DNA from: Anaeromyxobacter sp. Fw109-5 | GTDB taxonomy: Bacteria; Myxococcota; Myxococcia; Myxococcales; Anaeromyxobacteraceae | Assembly: GCF_000017505.1 (NCBI RefSeq) | Contig: NC_009675.1 | Span: 806,001 to 870,000 of the forward strand | Length of the DNA stretch: 64,000 nt | Reading direction: 5' to 3' | Shown: positions 27,246-38,389 of the stretch, piece after piece | How positions within the stretch are numbered: the first letter of the stretch is position 1 | How the letters are laid out: each line of letters begins with the position of its first letter | Notes under the pieces: generated by a model | Told to the model about the DNA's origin: nothing | Database searches by the model: none | Seen by the model: only the letters and a program-made list of their open reading frames with translations | Program-made: the position numbers and the translations under genes

Positions 27246-28559
27246 CTACTTGCCGCCCCCCACCATCATCTTGAAGAACTCCTCGTGGTTCTTCACCTGG
27301 CGGAACTTGTCGAGGATGAACTTCATGGCCTCCACGTTGTCGAGGCCGTTCAGGATGGTCTGGCGCAGGATGTAGATCTTCGAGAGCCAGTCCGCCGGGA
27401 GCAGCAGCTCCTCCTTGCGCGTGCCGCTCTTGCCGATGTCCATGGTCGGGAAGATCCGCTTCTCCATCATCTTGCGGTCGAGCACGATCTCGGAGTTCCC
27501 GGTGCCCTTGAACTCCTCGAAGATCACCTCGTCCATGCGGCTGCCGGTGTCGACGAGCGCGGTGCCGATGATGGTGAGCGAGCCGCCCTCCTCGATGTTG
27601 CGGGCGGCGCCGAAGAAGCGCTTCGGCTTGTGGAGCGCGTTCGAGTCCACGCCGCCGGAGAGGATCTTGCCCGAGGGCGGGACGACCGAGTTGTAGGCGC
27701 GCGCGAGGCGGGTGATCGAGTCGAGCAGGATCACCACGTCCTTCTTGTGCTCGACGAGGCGGCGCGCCTTCTCGATCACCATCTCCGCGACCTGCACGTG
27801 CCGGGTGGCGGGCTCGTCGAAGGTCGAGGCGACCACCTCGCCCTTCACCGTCCGCTCCATGTCGGTCACCTCCTCGGGCCGCTCGTCGATGAGCAGCACG
27901 ATGAGGGTGCACTCAGGGTGATTGGTGGTGACGGCGTGCGCCATGTTCTGCAGGAGCACCGTCTTGCCGGCGCGGGGCGGGGAGACGATGAGGCAGCGCT
28001 GCCCCTTGCCGATGGGCGAGAACAGGTCGACGACCCGCGTCGTCATCTCGTTCGGATCGTGCTCGAGGGAGAGGCGCTCGGTCGGATAGAGCGGCGTCAG
28101 GTTGTCGAAGAGGACCTTCGTCTGGTTCTCCTCGGGGGGCTCGCCGTTGATCGAGTCCACCTTGAGCAGCGCGAAGTACCGCTCGCCCTCCTTCGGCTGG
28201 CGCACCGTCCCGCGCACGGTGTCGCCGGTGCGCAGGTTGAACCGCCGGATCTGCGAGGGCGACACGTAGATGTCGTCGGGCCCGGGCAGGTAGCTGAAGT
28301 CCGGGCTGCGCAGGAACCCGAAGCCGTCGGGGAGCACCTCGAGCGTGCCCTCGCCGCCGACCTCCATCTCCTCCTTCTTCTCCTCGGCCACCTTGGACTG
28401 GGCCTGGAGGATCGCGAAGATGAGGTCCTGCTTCTTCATCGCCCCGGCGGCCTCGATCTCCAGGCTGCGGGCGAGCTTGGCGAGCTCCGCGACCTTCATG
28501 TGCTTCAGGTCCGTGAGGCTCGACGGGGTGGGCGCGGCGGGCTGAGCGGCGGCGGGCAT
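27246..28559 (-). CDS. rho: Transcription termination factor Rho
   Basis: 437 residues from the ATG at 28559. A Rho_N SAP-like helical domain ([16 protein letters not shown]) precedes the cold-shock RNA-binding domain ([25 protein letters not shown]). The RecA-type motor has Walker [12 protein letters not shown], Walker [17 protein letters not shown], and Q- and R-loop segments ([28 protein letters not shown] region). The hexamer terminates untranslated RNA. In-frame codons extend upstream to 28748 but enter the promoter, so the ATG at 28559 is preferred. A leader of roughly 90 bases precedes it. Confidence 0.97.
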   Translation of the reverse strand: MPAAAQPAAPTPSSLTDLKHMKVAELAKLARSLEIEAAGAMKKQDLIFAILQAQSKVAEEKKEEMEVGGEGTLEVLPDGFGFLRSPDFSYLPGPDDIYVSPSQIRRFNLRTGDTVRGTVRQPKEGERYFALLKVDSINGEPPEENQTKVLFDNLTPLYPTERLSLEHDPNEMTTRVVDLFSPIGKGQRCLIVSPPRAGKTVLLQNMAHAVTTNHPECTLIVLLIDERPEEVTDMERTVKGEVVASTFDEPATRHVQVAEMVIEKARRLVEHKKDVVILLDSITRLARAYNSVVPPSGKILSGGVDSNALHKPKRFFGAARNIEEGGSLTIIGTALVDTGSRMDEVIFEEFKGTGNSEIVLDRKMMEKRIFPTMDIGKSGTRKEELLLPADWLSKIYILRQTILNGLDNVEAMKFILDKFRQVKNHEEFFKMMVGGGK

Positions 28560-28633
28560 GTGTGTCTCGGGAGGCGGGGCGCCCGGTCGGGGAGTCGGGC
28601 GGCGCGGGTACGCGGCTGCGTGCGGTCTCGTGA

Positions 28634-30915
<2,282 letters not shown>

Positions 30916-30916
<1 letters not shown>

Positions 30917-31197
30917 TGGCCGAGCTCGCGCGCGCGCACATCCTCGTGAGCGGAGAGGTGCAGGGGGTCTCGTTCCGCGCGGCCGCCGTCGACGAGGCGC
31001 GCCGGCTGGGCGTCCGCGGCTGGGTGCGGAACGTGGCCGACGGCCGCGTCGAGGCCGAGGCCGAGGGAGAGCGGGCGAAGGTGGAGGCGCTCGTCCGCTG
31101 GTGCGGCCGCGGGCCGCCCGCGGCGCGGGTCGCGGACGTGCAGGTGTCCTGGGGCGCCTACGGCGGCGACCTCGGGCCGTTCTCCGTCAGGCACTGA
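30916..31197 (+). CDS. acyP: Acylphosphatase
   Basis: 93 residues, the standard size. The acylphosphatase signature is present: VSGEVQGVSFRAAAVDEA (phosphate-binding loop with the catalytic Arg) and GWVRNVADGRVEAEAEG (catalytic Asn in RN). It hydrolyses acyl phosphates such as carbamoyl or acetyl phosphate. Its start overlaps the ligA stop by four bases, so translation is probably coupled. The 170 bases after it contain a 7-bp hairpin (GCCGGAT/ATCCGGC) near 31290-31314 and a T-arm-like sequence described under findings. Confidence 0.93.
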
Positions 31198-31368
31198 GTC
31201 GCGCCCCGGCCCGTCGGCGGTGGGGCCGGCGCCCGCTCGCGGTCGAGCGTTGCCGGCGGCGCCGGCGGTGTGCTACGTACGCCAACCCTGCCGGATTCGC
31301 GTGTCGGATCCGGCGCTTCCATACGACGGCGGGCGAGGCGCGGTTCGAACCCGCGGCCCGGCGAGGCC

Positions 31369-34062
31369 ATGAAGACTCCCCACGCGACCCTGACGTCCGC
31401 GGTCGACGAGCTCGTGCTCGCCGCCCAGAAGCCGTCCCGCTACGTCGGCGGGGAGTTCGGCAGCATCGTGAAGGACCTGGACGGCGCGCGGGTGCGCTTC
31501 GCGCTCGCCTTCCCGGACACCTACGAGGTCGGCATGTCCAACCTCGGGTTCCGGCTGCTCTACCACCTGCTGAACGATCGGCCCGAGATCGCCTGCGAGC
31601 GGGTGTTCCTGCCCTGGCCGGACATGGAGGGCATGCTCCGCGAGCGCGGCGTGCCGCTCTTCACGCTCGAGTCGCGCGCCGCGGTCCGTGACTTCGACGT
31701 CCTCGGGGTGACGCTCCAGTTCGAGCTCGCCTACACGAGCGTGCTCGCGATGCTGGACCTCGCCGGCATCCCGCTGCACGCGAAGGACCGCGGCGACGAG
31801 GCGCCGCTCGTCGTGGGCGGCGGGCCCTGCGCCTTCAACCCCGAGCCCGTGGCCGACTTCTTCGACTGCTTCGTGGTGGGGGAGGGCGAGGAGGTCGCGC
31901 TCGAGCTCGCCGACGCCGTCGCCGCGAGCGGGTTCCGCCGGGGCGGCGCGCCGCGCGCCGAGGTGCTCCGCCGGCTCGCGCGCATCCCGGGCGTGTACGT
32001 CCCGTCGCTGTTCCGGCCCCGCTACGACCCCGCCACGCGCGCGCTCGCCGCGATCGAGCCGCTGCTGCCCGGCTACGAGAAGGTCGAGCGGCGCGTGATG
32101 CCCGATCTGAACGCGCTGCCGACCACCGCCTACACGCGGCCGCTCGTGCCGTTCATGCAGACGATCCACGACCGGCTGCCCATCGAGATCCAGCGCGGCT
32201 GCACGCGCGGCTGCCGCTTCTGCCAGGTCGGGATGATCACCCGCCCGACGCGGCAGCGCGATCCGAAGCAGGTGCTGCGCCTCGCCGAGACCGGCCTCGG
32301 GGCGTCCGGCTACGAGGAGGTGGGCCTGCTCTCGCTCTCCTCCGGCGACTACGCCCCGCTGAACGGGCTCCTCGACGACTTCCTCGCCCGCTGGGAGGGC
32401 GAGAAGATCGGCATGAGCCTCCCCTCGCTGCGCACCGAGACGATGAACGACTCGCTCGCGCAGAAGATCGCGCGCATCCGGAAGACGGGCTTCACGCTCG
32501 CGCCGGAGGCGGCGACCGAGCGGATGCGGGCGGTCATCAACAAGGGGAACCGCGAGGAGGACCTGCTCCGCGCCGTGGAGTCGGTGTTCCAGAACGGCTG
32601 GTCGCTCCTCAAGCTCTACTTCATGATCGGGCTGCCGCAGGAGCGGGACGAGGACGTGGTGGCCATCGCCGAGCTGGCCCGGCGCTGCCTCTCGACGGCG
32701 CGCCGCGCGCTGCCGAAGGGGCAGGGCTCCGCCGCCATCCACCTCGGCGCCTCCACGTTCGTGCCGAAGCCGTTCACCCCGTTCCAGTGGGAGGCGATGA
32801 TCTCGCCGGAGGAGACGCGGCGGCGCCAGGGGCTCATCACCGCTTCGCTCGGCGGCCGCAACGGGGCGATCCAGTTCAAGCCGCACGACTCGCGCCAGTC
32901 GTCCATCGAGGGCGCCCTCGCGCTCGGCGACCGGCGCGTGGCGACCGCGGTGCTCGCCGCGTACCGCAGCGGCCAGCGGCTCGACGGGTGGTCGGAGTGG
33001 TTCGACGAGGGGCGCTGGCTCGCGGCGTTCGAGGCCTGCGAGCGCGAGCACGGCGTCGGGCTCGACTGGTACGCGCACCGCCGCCGGCGCCTCGACGAGG
33101 TGCTGCCGTGGGACCGCATCGACTGCGGCGTCACGAAGACCTACCTCGCGAAGCAGCTGGCGGCGGCGCGGAACCTCGCCGAGGTGGAGGACTGCGTCCC
33201 CGCCCCGTGCACGGTGTGCGGCGCCTGCGACTACGAGGTCGTGAAGAACCGGACCTACGAGGCGAAGGACTACGTCCCGGAGCCGGCGCCGCCGCCGCCC
33301 CCGCCCGAGCCGCCCATCCGCTCGCGGGTGCGGGTGCGCTGGGCGAAGCTCGGCCGGCTGGTCGCGCTCTCGCACCTCGAGACGATGCACACCCTGCTGC
33401 GCGCCATCCGGCGCGCGCGCCTGCCGGTCGTGTACTCGCAGGGCTATCACCCGAAGCCGCGGGTGTCGTTCGGCCCGGCGCTCGCGGTCGGCATCGAGAG
33501 CCAGGCGGAGTTCATGGATCTGGAGCTCGCGGGGGCCGTCGGGGCGGCCGAGGTCGCGGCACGGCTGGCGCCGGAGCTGCCGGAGGGGCTCCGGGTGCTC
33601 GACGCGCAGCCCGTCGAGCCGCACGCTCCGTCCATCGGCGAGTCGCTGCGGGCGGTGCATTATCGTGCGGAGTTCCAGGGGGATGGCTGGGACGAGGCGG
33701 CCCTCTCCGAGCGGGTGGCGGGCTTCGCCGACGCCGAGCAGGCGGTCGTCACCCGGGTCGCACCCCCCAAGAGCCGCGGACATCGGCGACAGAAGGTCGC
33801 GGAGACGAAGAGAAGAGAGATAGACTTGAAAGAAATCGTGACCCACCTGGCCGTCGAAGGCCCGGGGACGGTCGCGTTCAGCTTGCGGGCGGATCCCTCA
33901 GGGAGCGCGAAACCAGCCGAGGTGCTGGCCGCGGTCTTCGGAGACGACGGGGAGCCGCCCAGGGGAGTGAAGGTTTTGAAGGAGGGCGTCAGCTTCGCGA
34001 GGGCGAGCGAGGGTCAGGCATCTGGCCGACAGCCGCGCGCGCCCCGCTACCTCGACGCCTGA
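31369..34062 (+). CDS. Radical SAM protein with DUF2344 domain (TIGR03960/TIGR03936 type)
   Basis: 897 residues from the ATG at 31369. The N-terminal part has a B12-binding-like fold (FPDTYEVGMSNLGF). The radical SAM core follows, with the CxxxCxxC cluster motif in RGCTRGCRFCQVG and LSSGDYAPL. A C-terminal DUF2344 domain (residues ~690-890) contains SHLETMHTLLRAIRRA and YSQGYHPKPRVSFGPAL. The two-part protein is typically encoded next to RNase G/E, as here. Its reaction is not established; roles in RNA or ribosome modification have been suggested from this linkage. A Cys cluster at CTVCGACDYE (near residue 620) lies between the domains. Confidence 0.9.
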   Translation: MKTPHATLTSAVDELVLAAQKPSRYVGGEFGSIVKDLDGARVRFALAFPDTYEVGMSNLGFRLLYHLLNDRPEIACERVFLPWPDMEGMLRERGVPLFTLESRAAVRDFDVLGVTLQFELAYTSVLAMLDLAGIPLHAKDRGDEAPLVVGGGPCAFNPEPVADFFDCFVVGEGEEVALELADAVAASGFRRGGAPRAEVLRRLARIPGVYVPSLFRPRYDPATRALAAIEPLLPGYEKVERRVMPDLNALPTTAYTRPLVPFMQTIHDRLPIEIQRGCTRGCRFCQVGMITRPTRQRDPKQVLRLAETGLGASGYEEVGLLSLSSGDYAPLNGLLDDFLARWEGEKIGMSLPSLRTETMNDSLAQKIARIRKTGFTLAPEAATERMRAVINKGNREEDLLRAVESVFQNGWSLLKLYFMIGLPQERDEDVVAIAELARRCLSTARRALPKGQGSAAIHLGASTFVPKPFTPFQWEAMISPEETRRRQGLITASLGGRNGAIQFKPHDSRQSSIEGALALGDRRVATAVLAAYRSGQRLDGWSEWFDEGRWLAAFEACEREHGVGLDWYAHRRRRLDEVLPWDRIDCGVTKTYLAKQLAAARNLAEVEDCVPAPCTVCGACDYEVVKNRTYEAKDYVPEPAPPPPPPEPPIRSRVRVRWAKLGRLVALSHLETMHTLLRAIRRARLPVVYSQGYHPKPRVSFGPALAVGIESQAEFMDLELAGAVGAAEVAARLAPELPEGLRVLDAQPVEPHAPSIGESLRAVHYRAEFQGDGWDEAALSERVAGFADAEQAVVTRVAPPKSRGHRRQKVAETKRREIDLKEIVTHLAVEGPGTVAFSLRADPSGSAKPAEVLAAVFGDDGEPPRGVKVLKEGVSFARASEGQASGRQPRAPRYLDA

Positions 34063-34209
34063 ACCACAGCGCGCCCCGCAGCGCCGCGACGAACCGCGGC
34101 CGCGGGCGCGAGGAGCGCGAAGCTTTGAGCGTGAGCTCGACAGCCGATCCGAGACGCCCGGCACCGCCCGGACGCTCGCGGTCGCGGCCCATCGTGACGA
34201 AGGGCCTCG

Positions 34210-34237
34210 CTCTCCCCGCGCCTTCCCGGGGCGAGAG
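34210..34237 (+). promoter_or_regulatory. Hairpin overlapping the ribosome-binding region of the RNase G/E gene
   Basis: CTCTCCCCG (34210-34218) can pair with CGGGGCGAGAG (34227-34237), with one bulged base. The 3' arm includes the first part of the GAGAGAGGA ribosome site at 34233-34241. RNase E genes in other bacteria are autoregulated through 5' leader structures, so a similar role is conceivable here but unproven. Confidence 0.3.
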
Positions 34238-34249
34238 AGGACCATCGTC

Positions 34250-36472
34250 ATGGCGGGCAACAGCATCCTCGTGATCAACGCGGCCGGCGCGGAGACCCGC
34301 GTCGCCCTCGTCGAGAACAACACCATCCACGAGTACTACCTCGAGCGAAAGCGCGAGAAGGGGATCGTCGGCAACATCTACAAGGGACGGGTGGTGCGCG
34401 TGCTCCCGGGCATGCAGGCCGCCTTCGTGGACATCGGCCTCGACAAGGCGGCGTTCCTCTACGTCGGCGACGTCTACGGCGATCCCGAGTTCTCCGAGGA
34501 GTTCGAGCTCACCGAGGGCGAGCACCGGGTCGAGGTGCCGGAGGTCCCCACCGAGCAGGAGGCCGAGGCGGAGGAGGCGCGCGCCCAGGCGGTGTCGTCC
34601 CAGCCTCCCGCGGTCGCCGCGGCGCCCCTCGAGGGCGAGGCGGTCACCCCGGCGCCGACGCCGTCGCCGGTGCCCGAGGGCGAGCCGCAGGCGCCGCTGG
34701 ACGCCGCGCCGATCGCGGAGGGCGGGATCGACGCCCCGCCCGCGCCGCTCTCGCCCATCCCGCTGACGCAGGAGATCGGGATGGCGGCGGTCCCCACCCC
34801 GCCGCCGCTGCCGGTGCCGCCCGTCGCCGACGCGGGCCCCACGGAGCCGCTGCCGGCGGAGGCGGGCGCCGCCGCCGTGGCGGAGGTCCCCGCGCCGGTG
34901 CCCGTCGCGGAGCCGGCGCCGGAGGCCGCCCCGGTCGCCGACCGGCTCCAGGCGCCGCGCGAGAAGGCCGACGCGCGCGAGGCCCGCGCGGATCGCGAGC
35001 CGAAGGAGGGGAAGGGCGGCGAGCGGCGGCGCGACCGCGAGGAGCGCGGACGCCGCGACGGCCGCGACCGCGAGGCGCGCGAGGGCCGCGAGCGGGGCAA
35101 CCGCAACGGCCACGAGCGCGAGAAGCGCTCGAAGGAGCCGAAGAACATCCAGGACCTCCTCAAGGAGGGCCAGGAGGTCATCGTCCAGGTCGCGAAGGAT
35201 CCCATCGGGACCAAGGGCGCGCGGATCACGAGCCACATCTCGCTCCCGGGCCGGCACCTCGTCTTCATGCCGACGGTGGATCACATCGGCATCTCGCGCC
35301 GGATCGAGAAGGACTCCGAGCGGCGCCGGCTGCGTGAGATCGTCGATCGCATGCGGCCGGACGGGACCGGCTTCATCGTCCGCACCGTCGCGGAGAACGT
35401 GGAGGCCGGGAAGCTCGAGGCGGACATCCGCTTCCTCATCCAGGTCTGGAACGAGATCATCCGCACGAAGGACAAGGTCTCCGCGCCGGCGCTGCTCCAC
35501 GGGGACCTCGACCTCATCCTCCGCGCGACGCGGGACCTGTTCACCGCCGACGTCGGCAAGCTCGTCATCGACGATCGCGACGAGTACGAGCGGATCCTGC
35601 GCTTCGTCCACGAGCAGGCGCCGCACCTTGAGAGCCAGATCGAGTACTACCGCGGCGAGGAGCCGATCTTCGACGCGTACGGCATCGAGCAGGAGCTGAA
35701 GCGCGCGAGCCAGCGCAAGGTCTGGCTGAAGAGCGGCGGCTACATCATCATGGACCAGGCGGAGGCGCTCACCGCCATCGACGTCAACTCGGGCCGCTAC
35801 GTCGGCAAGAAGAACCTCGAGGAGACGATCACCAAGATCAACGTCGAGGCCGCGAAGGAGATCGTCTACCAGCTCCGCCTGCGCAACATCGGCGGCATCA
35901 TCATCATCGACTTCATCGACATGGACAAACCCCAGAACCGCGACAAGGTCTTCAAGGCCTTGCAGGACGCGCTGGGGCGGGACAAGGCGAAGACCAACGT
36001 CCTCAAGATCTCCGAGCTCGGCCTCGTCGAGATGACGCGCAAGCGCGTGCGCGAGTCGGTGACGCGCGTGATGAACGAGCCGTGCAGCTACTGCGAGGGC
36101 AAGGGGCACCTCAAGTCGAAGATCACCATCACCTACGAGATCTTCCGCGAGATCCGCCGCGAGGCGGTGCACTTCCCCGAGCCCGTGCTGGTGGTGAACT
36201 GCCACCCCGAGGTCGCCCGCATCCTGCAGGGGTCGGAGCGCGAGGAGCTGCGCTACCTGATGGATCGCTTCAACAAGACCATCCAGGTGAAGCCGCAGTC
36301 CGGGTACCACCAGGAGCAGTTCGACATCTACGGCCGGCAGGAGCGCATCGACCAGCCGCGCGATCGCGAGCGCGAGCGCGGGCGGGGGCGCGATCGGGAT
36401 CGCGGCGGCCGCGGCAAGTCGGAGGAGCCGGCGACCCCGCCGGCGGACGCGGCCGGCGGCGAGGAGCGCTGA
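34250..36472 (+). CDS. rng: Ribonuclease G/E with ~220-residue insertion in the S1 domain
   Basis: 740 residues. The family N-terminus (AAFVDIGLDKAAFLYV) begins the S1 domain. From residue ~76 to ~296 the sequence becomes an acidic Pro/Ala/Glu-rich stretch and then an Arg/Glu/Asp-rich stretch. It then resumes the S1 domain with IQDLLKEGQEVIVQV and DPIGTKGARIT. Catalytic aspartates (TAIDVNSG and IIDFIDMD) and the zinc-link CSYCEGKG are intact. The C-terminus ends in an RDRERERGRG-type basic tail. It processes rRNA and degrades mRNA. Typical RNase G is ~490 residues, with about 25 residues where this protein has 220. Confidence 0.94.
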   Translation: MAGNSILVINAAGAETRVALVENNTIHEYYLERKREKGIVGNIYKGRVVRVLPGMQAAFVDIGLDKAAFLYVGDVYGDPEFSEEFELTEGEHRVEVPEVPTEQEAEAEEARAQAVSSQPPAVAAAPLEGEAVTPAPTPSPVPEGEPQAPLDAAPIAEGGIDAPPAPLSPIPLTQEIGMAAVPTPPPLPVPPVADAGPTEPLPAEAGAAAVAEVPAPVPVAEPAPEAAPVADRLQAPREKADAREARADREPKEGKGGERRRDREERGRRDGRDREAREGRERGNRNGHEREKRSKEPKNIQDLLKEGQEVIVQVAKDPIGTKGARITSHISLPGRHLVFMPTVDHIGISRRIEKDSERRRLREIVDRMRPDGTGFIVRTVAENVEAGKLEADIRFLIQVWNEIIRTKDKVSAPALLHGDLDLILRATRDLFTADVGKLVIDDRDEYERILRFVHEQAPHLESQIEYYRGEEPIFDAYGIEQELKRASQRKVWLKSGGYIIMDQAEALTAIDVNSGRYVGKKNLEETITKINVEAAKEIVYQLRLRNIGGIIIIDFIDMDKPQNRDKVFKALQDALGRDKAKTNVLKISELGLVEMTRKRVRESVTRVMNEPCSYCEGKGHLKSKITITYEIFREIRREAVHFPEPVLVVNCHPEVARILQGSEREELRYLMDRFNKTIQVKPQSGYHQEQFDIYGRQERIDQPRDRERERGRGRDRDRGGRGKSEEPATPPADAAGGEER

Positions 36473-36477
36473 GCGAC

Positions 36478-37782
36478 ATGCCGGGGCGCGGAGAGACGCG
36501 GCAGCGCGCGGCGCGCCTCCTCCGGTCGACGTGGCGCGCGCTGGGCACCGCGCTGCGGGTCCTCGAGAGCGACACCGTGCGCCTGCGCGCGATGGCGCTC
36601 ACCTACATCACGCTGTTCGCGCTCGTCCCGGCCCTCGTCGTCGCCTTCTCGGTGGTGCAGGCCTTCACCGGGATGGACAGGATCTCCGACCTCGTCCACG
36701 AGTTCCTCATCTCGAACCTGGCCGTCGGCGCGCGCGACACGCTCGAGCCGTACCTGCAGCGCTTCGTGAGCAACGCCCACGCGACCAGCGCCGGGATCGT
36801 CGGCGGGGCGCTCCTCGTCTGGTCGGCGATCTCGCTCTTCACGAACGTCGACGCGGCGGTGAACGACATCTGGGGAGTGAAGCGGCGGCGGCCGCTCTCG
36901 CAGCAGGCGGTGATCTACTGGATGGGGATCACCCTCGGGCCGCTCCTGCTCGCGGGCTCCCTCACCCTCGCCGCCACCGGCCGGGCGTTCCTCGCCGGCA
37001 CCGGCATCCGCGCGCTCGCGGTCGCTGGCAGCGCGCTCCTCACCTGCGCCTTCTTCGCGCTGGTCTACCTGCTCGTCCCCTACACGAAGGTCCGCATCAA
37101 GTCGGCGGTGATCGCCGGCCTGGCGGCGGGGGTCGCCTGGGAGCTCGCGAAGTGGGCGTACGCGCTGGGGATCGGCGGGATCGTCCGCTACCACGCGATC
37201 TACGGCTCGGTCGCGGCGGTCCCCATCTTCATCTTCTGGCTCTTCGTCTCGTGGTCGATCGTGCTGTTCGGCGCGCGCCTCGCGTTCGTCATCCAGTACG
37301 CGACCGCCCTCATCCAGGGCGGCCCCCAGGCGACGTCCAGCACCGGCAGGGAGATCCTCGCCGGGCAAGCCATGCTCCAGATCGCGAGGGCGTTCGACCG
37401 AGGGGAACCTCCGCCCGACGCGGGAGACGTGGCGAGCCGGCTCGGCTCGAGCGCCGAGGAGGCGGGCGAGGTCCTCGCGGCCTTGCGCAACGCCGGGCTC
37501 GTCGTCTCCCTCACGGATGGGGGGCTCGTCCCTTCCAGGCCGCTCGCCCGGCTCACCCTCCTCGACGTGCGCCGCGCGCTGGTGGGAGGGGCAGCAGATC
37601 TCCCGCAGACCCGCAGCCCGGTCGCCGGGATCATCCGTGAAATCGAGGAGCGAGCGGAGGAGCGCCTGGCCGCCGTCGACTTCGGCGCGCTCTGCGAGCA
37701 GCGGCCCGCCACCGAGTCCGGCACGTCTACGGCCCTGCCTCCGACCGGAGAAGCGGCCGAGCGACCTGCACGGCGGGCCTAG
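36478..37782 (+). CDS. YihY/BrkB-family membrane protein with C-terminal winged-helix-like domain
   Basis: 434 residues from the ATG at 36478, six bases after the RNase gene. Six hydrophobic segments fill residues ~30-290, with family blocks such as RAMALTYITLFALVPALV, NDIWGVK and VPYTKVRIKSAVIAG. This is the family once mislabelled RNase BN; its transport role is unknown. Residues ~310-385 (ARAFDRGEPPPDAGDVASRL, then VLAALRNAGLVV) resemble a winged helix, an arrangement I recognise in other deltaproteobacterial members. Cotranscription with the RNase gene is likely. Confidence 0.88.
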   Translation: MPGRGETRQRAARLLRSTWRALGTALRVLESDTVRLRAMALTYITLFALVPALVVAFSVVQAFTGMDRISDLVHEFLISNLAVGARDTLEPYLQRFVSNAHATSAGIVGGALLVWSAISLFTNVDAAVNDIWGVKRRRPLSQQAVIYWMGITLGPLLLAGSLTLAATGRAFLAGTGIRALAVAGSALLTCAFFALVYLLVPYTKVRIKSAVIAGLAAGVAWELAKWAYALGIGGIVRYHAIYGSVAAVPIFIFWLFVSWSIVLFGARLAFVIQYATALIQGGPQATSSTGREILAGQAMLQIARAFDRGEPPPDAGDVASRLGSSAEEAGEVLAALRNAGLVVSLTDGGLVPSRPLARLTLLDVRRALVGGAADLPQTRSPVAGIIREIEERAEERLAAVDFGALCEQRPATESGTSTALPPTGEAAERPARRA

Positions 37783-37839
37783 GCGGAACCGCCACCTCGG
37801 CACCGGCAGTGCGCCGAACTACGCATGCTGTTGGAACCC

Positions 37840-37868
37840 TTGCTGAATTCGGAGGCTTCGGCTAGGCT
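37840..37868 (+). promoter_or_regulatory. Probable promoter for the IHF/HU gene
   Basis: TTGCTG at 37840-37845 and TAGGCT at 37863-37868 are 17 bases apart in the only AT-richer part of this spacer. The start would be near 37875, leaving a leader of about 50 bases. The match to consensus is moderate. Confidence 0.45.
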
Positions 37869-37927
37869 CCGGTCAACCTCGAGGGACTTCGGAGCCTGGA
37901 GGCCCTCAGCTCTCGTCCGGAGTGCCG

Positions 37928-38308
37928 ATGCTGAAGTCGGATCTCATCAACATCCTCGTGGTCAAGCGCGGCGTCACGCAGAAGCAGGCGGAGTCCACGA
38001 TCGAGACGATCTTCGACTCGATGAAGGACGCCCTCTGTCGCGGAGAGAACATCGAGATCCGCGGGCTTGGCGCCTTCCACGTGAAGCACTACGACGGGTA
38101 TCAGGGCCGTAACCCCAAGACCGGAGAGGTGATTCCGGTGAAGCCCAAGCGCGGGATCCTGTTCCGCACCGGCAAGGAGCTCCGGGATCGCGTGAACCGT
38201 CCCGAGGCGCTCGCGAAGCCGCTCGAGCCCGATACCGACGACGACGGCGACGGCGACGGCGAGGGCAGCGAGGGCGCCGGCTCGCCGCCGGTCGCCGCCG
38301 GCGCCTGA
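37928..38308 (+). CDS. IHF/HU-family DNA-binding protein with acidic C-terminal tail
   Basis: 126 residues from the ATG at 37928 (GGAG six bases upstream; a GTG two codons earlier has no room for a ribosome site). Residues 1-92 are a complete IHF/HU fold with MLKSDLINIL, IRGLGAFHV and the DNA-intercalating arm GRNPKTGEVIPVKPKRG. The remaining ~33 residues are Asp/Glu/Gly-rich (DTDDDGDGDGEG), not part of standard IHF or HU (~95 residues). It bends DNA as a dimer. Alpha/beta subunit assignment is not safe from sequence. A strong terminator follows. Confidence 0.93.
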   Translation: MLKSDLINILVVKRGVTQKQAESTIETIFDSMKDALCRGENIEIRGLGAFHVKHYDGYQGRNPKTGEVIPVKPKRGILFRTGKELRDRVNRPEALAKPLEPDTDDDGDGDGEGSEGAGSPPVAAGA

Positions 38309-38342
38309 CGCCGCGGCAAGCGTCCATTTCCACGCGCCTCGC

Positions 38343-38379
38343 GGGCCGCGGCCAACCTGCCGCGGCCCGTCGTGTTTTC
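38343..38379 (+). terminator. Rho-independent terminator after the IHF/HU gene
   Basis: GGGCCGCGGC (38343-38352) and GCCGCGGCCC (38359-38368) form a perfect 10-bp stem with a 6-base loop, followed by GTCGTGTTTTC. It ends just before the converging sctV stop codon. Confidence 0.8.
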
Positions 38380-38389
38380 ATCGTCCGGC

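Noticed and set aside
31286..31362. Possible tRNA gene around a perfect T-arm
   Set aside because: A T-arm and a partial acceptor match are present, but the acceptor stem has a mismatch, and no D-arm or anticodon arm with a 7-base loop fits at the right spacing.
36082..36477. Longer N-terminus for the YihY protein
   Set aside because: The upstream in-frame region lies within the RNase G/E gene and is Arg/Pro-rich. The ATG at 36478 begins a family-like N-terminus.
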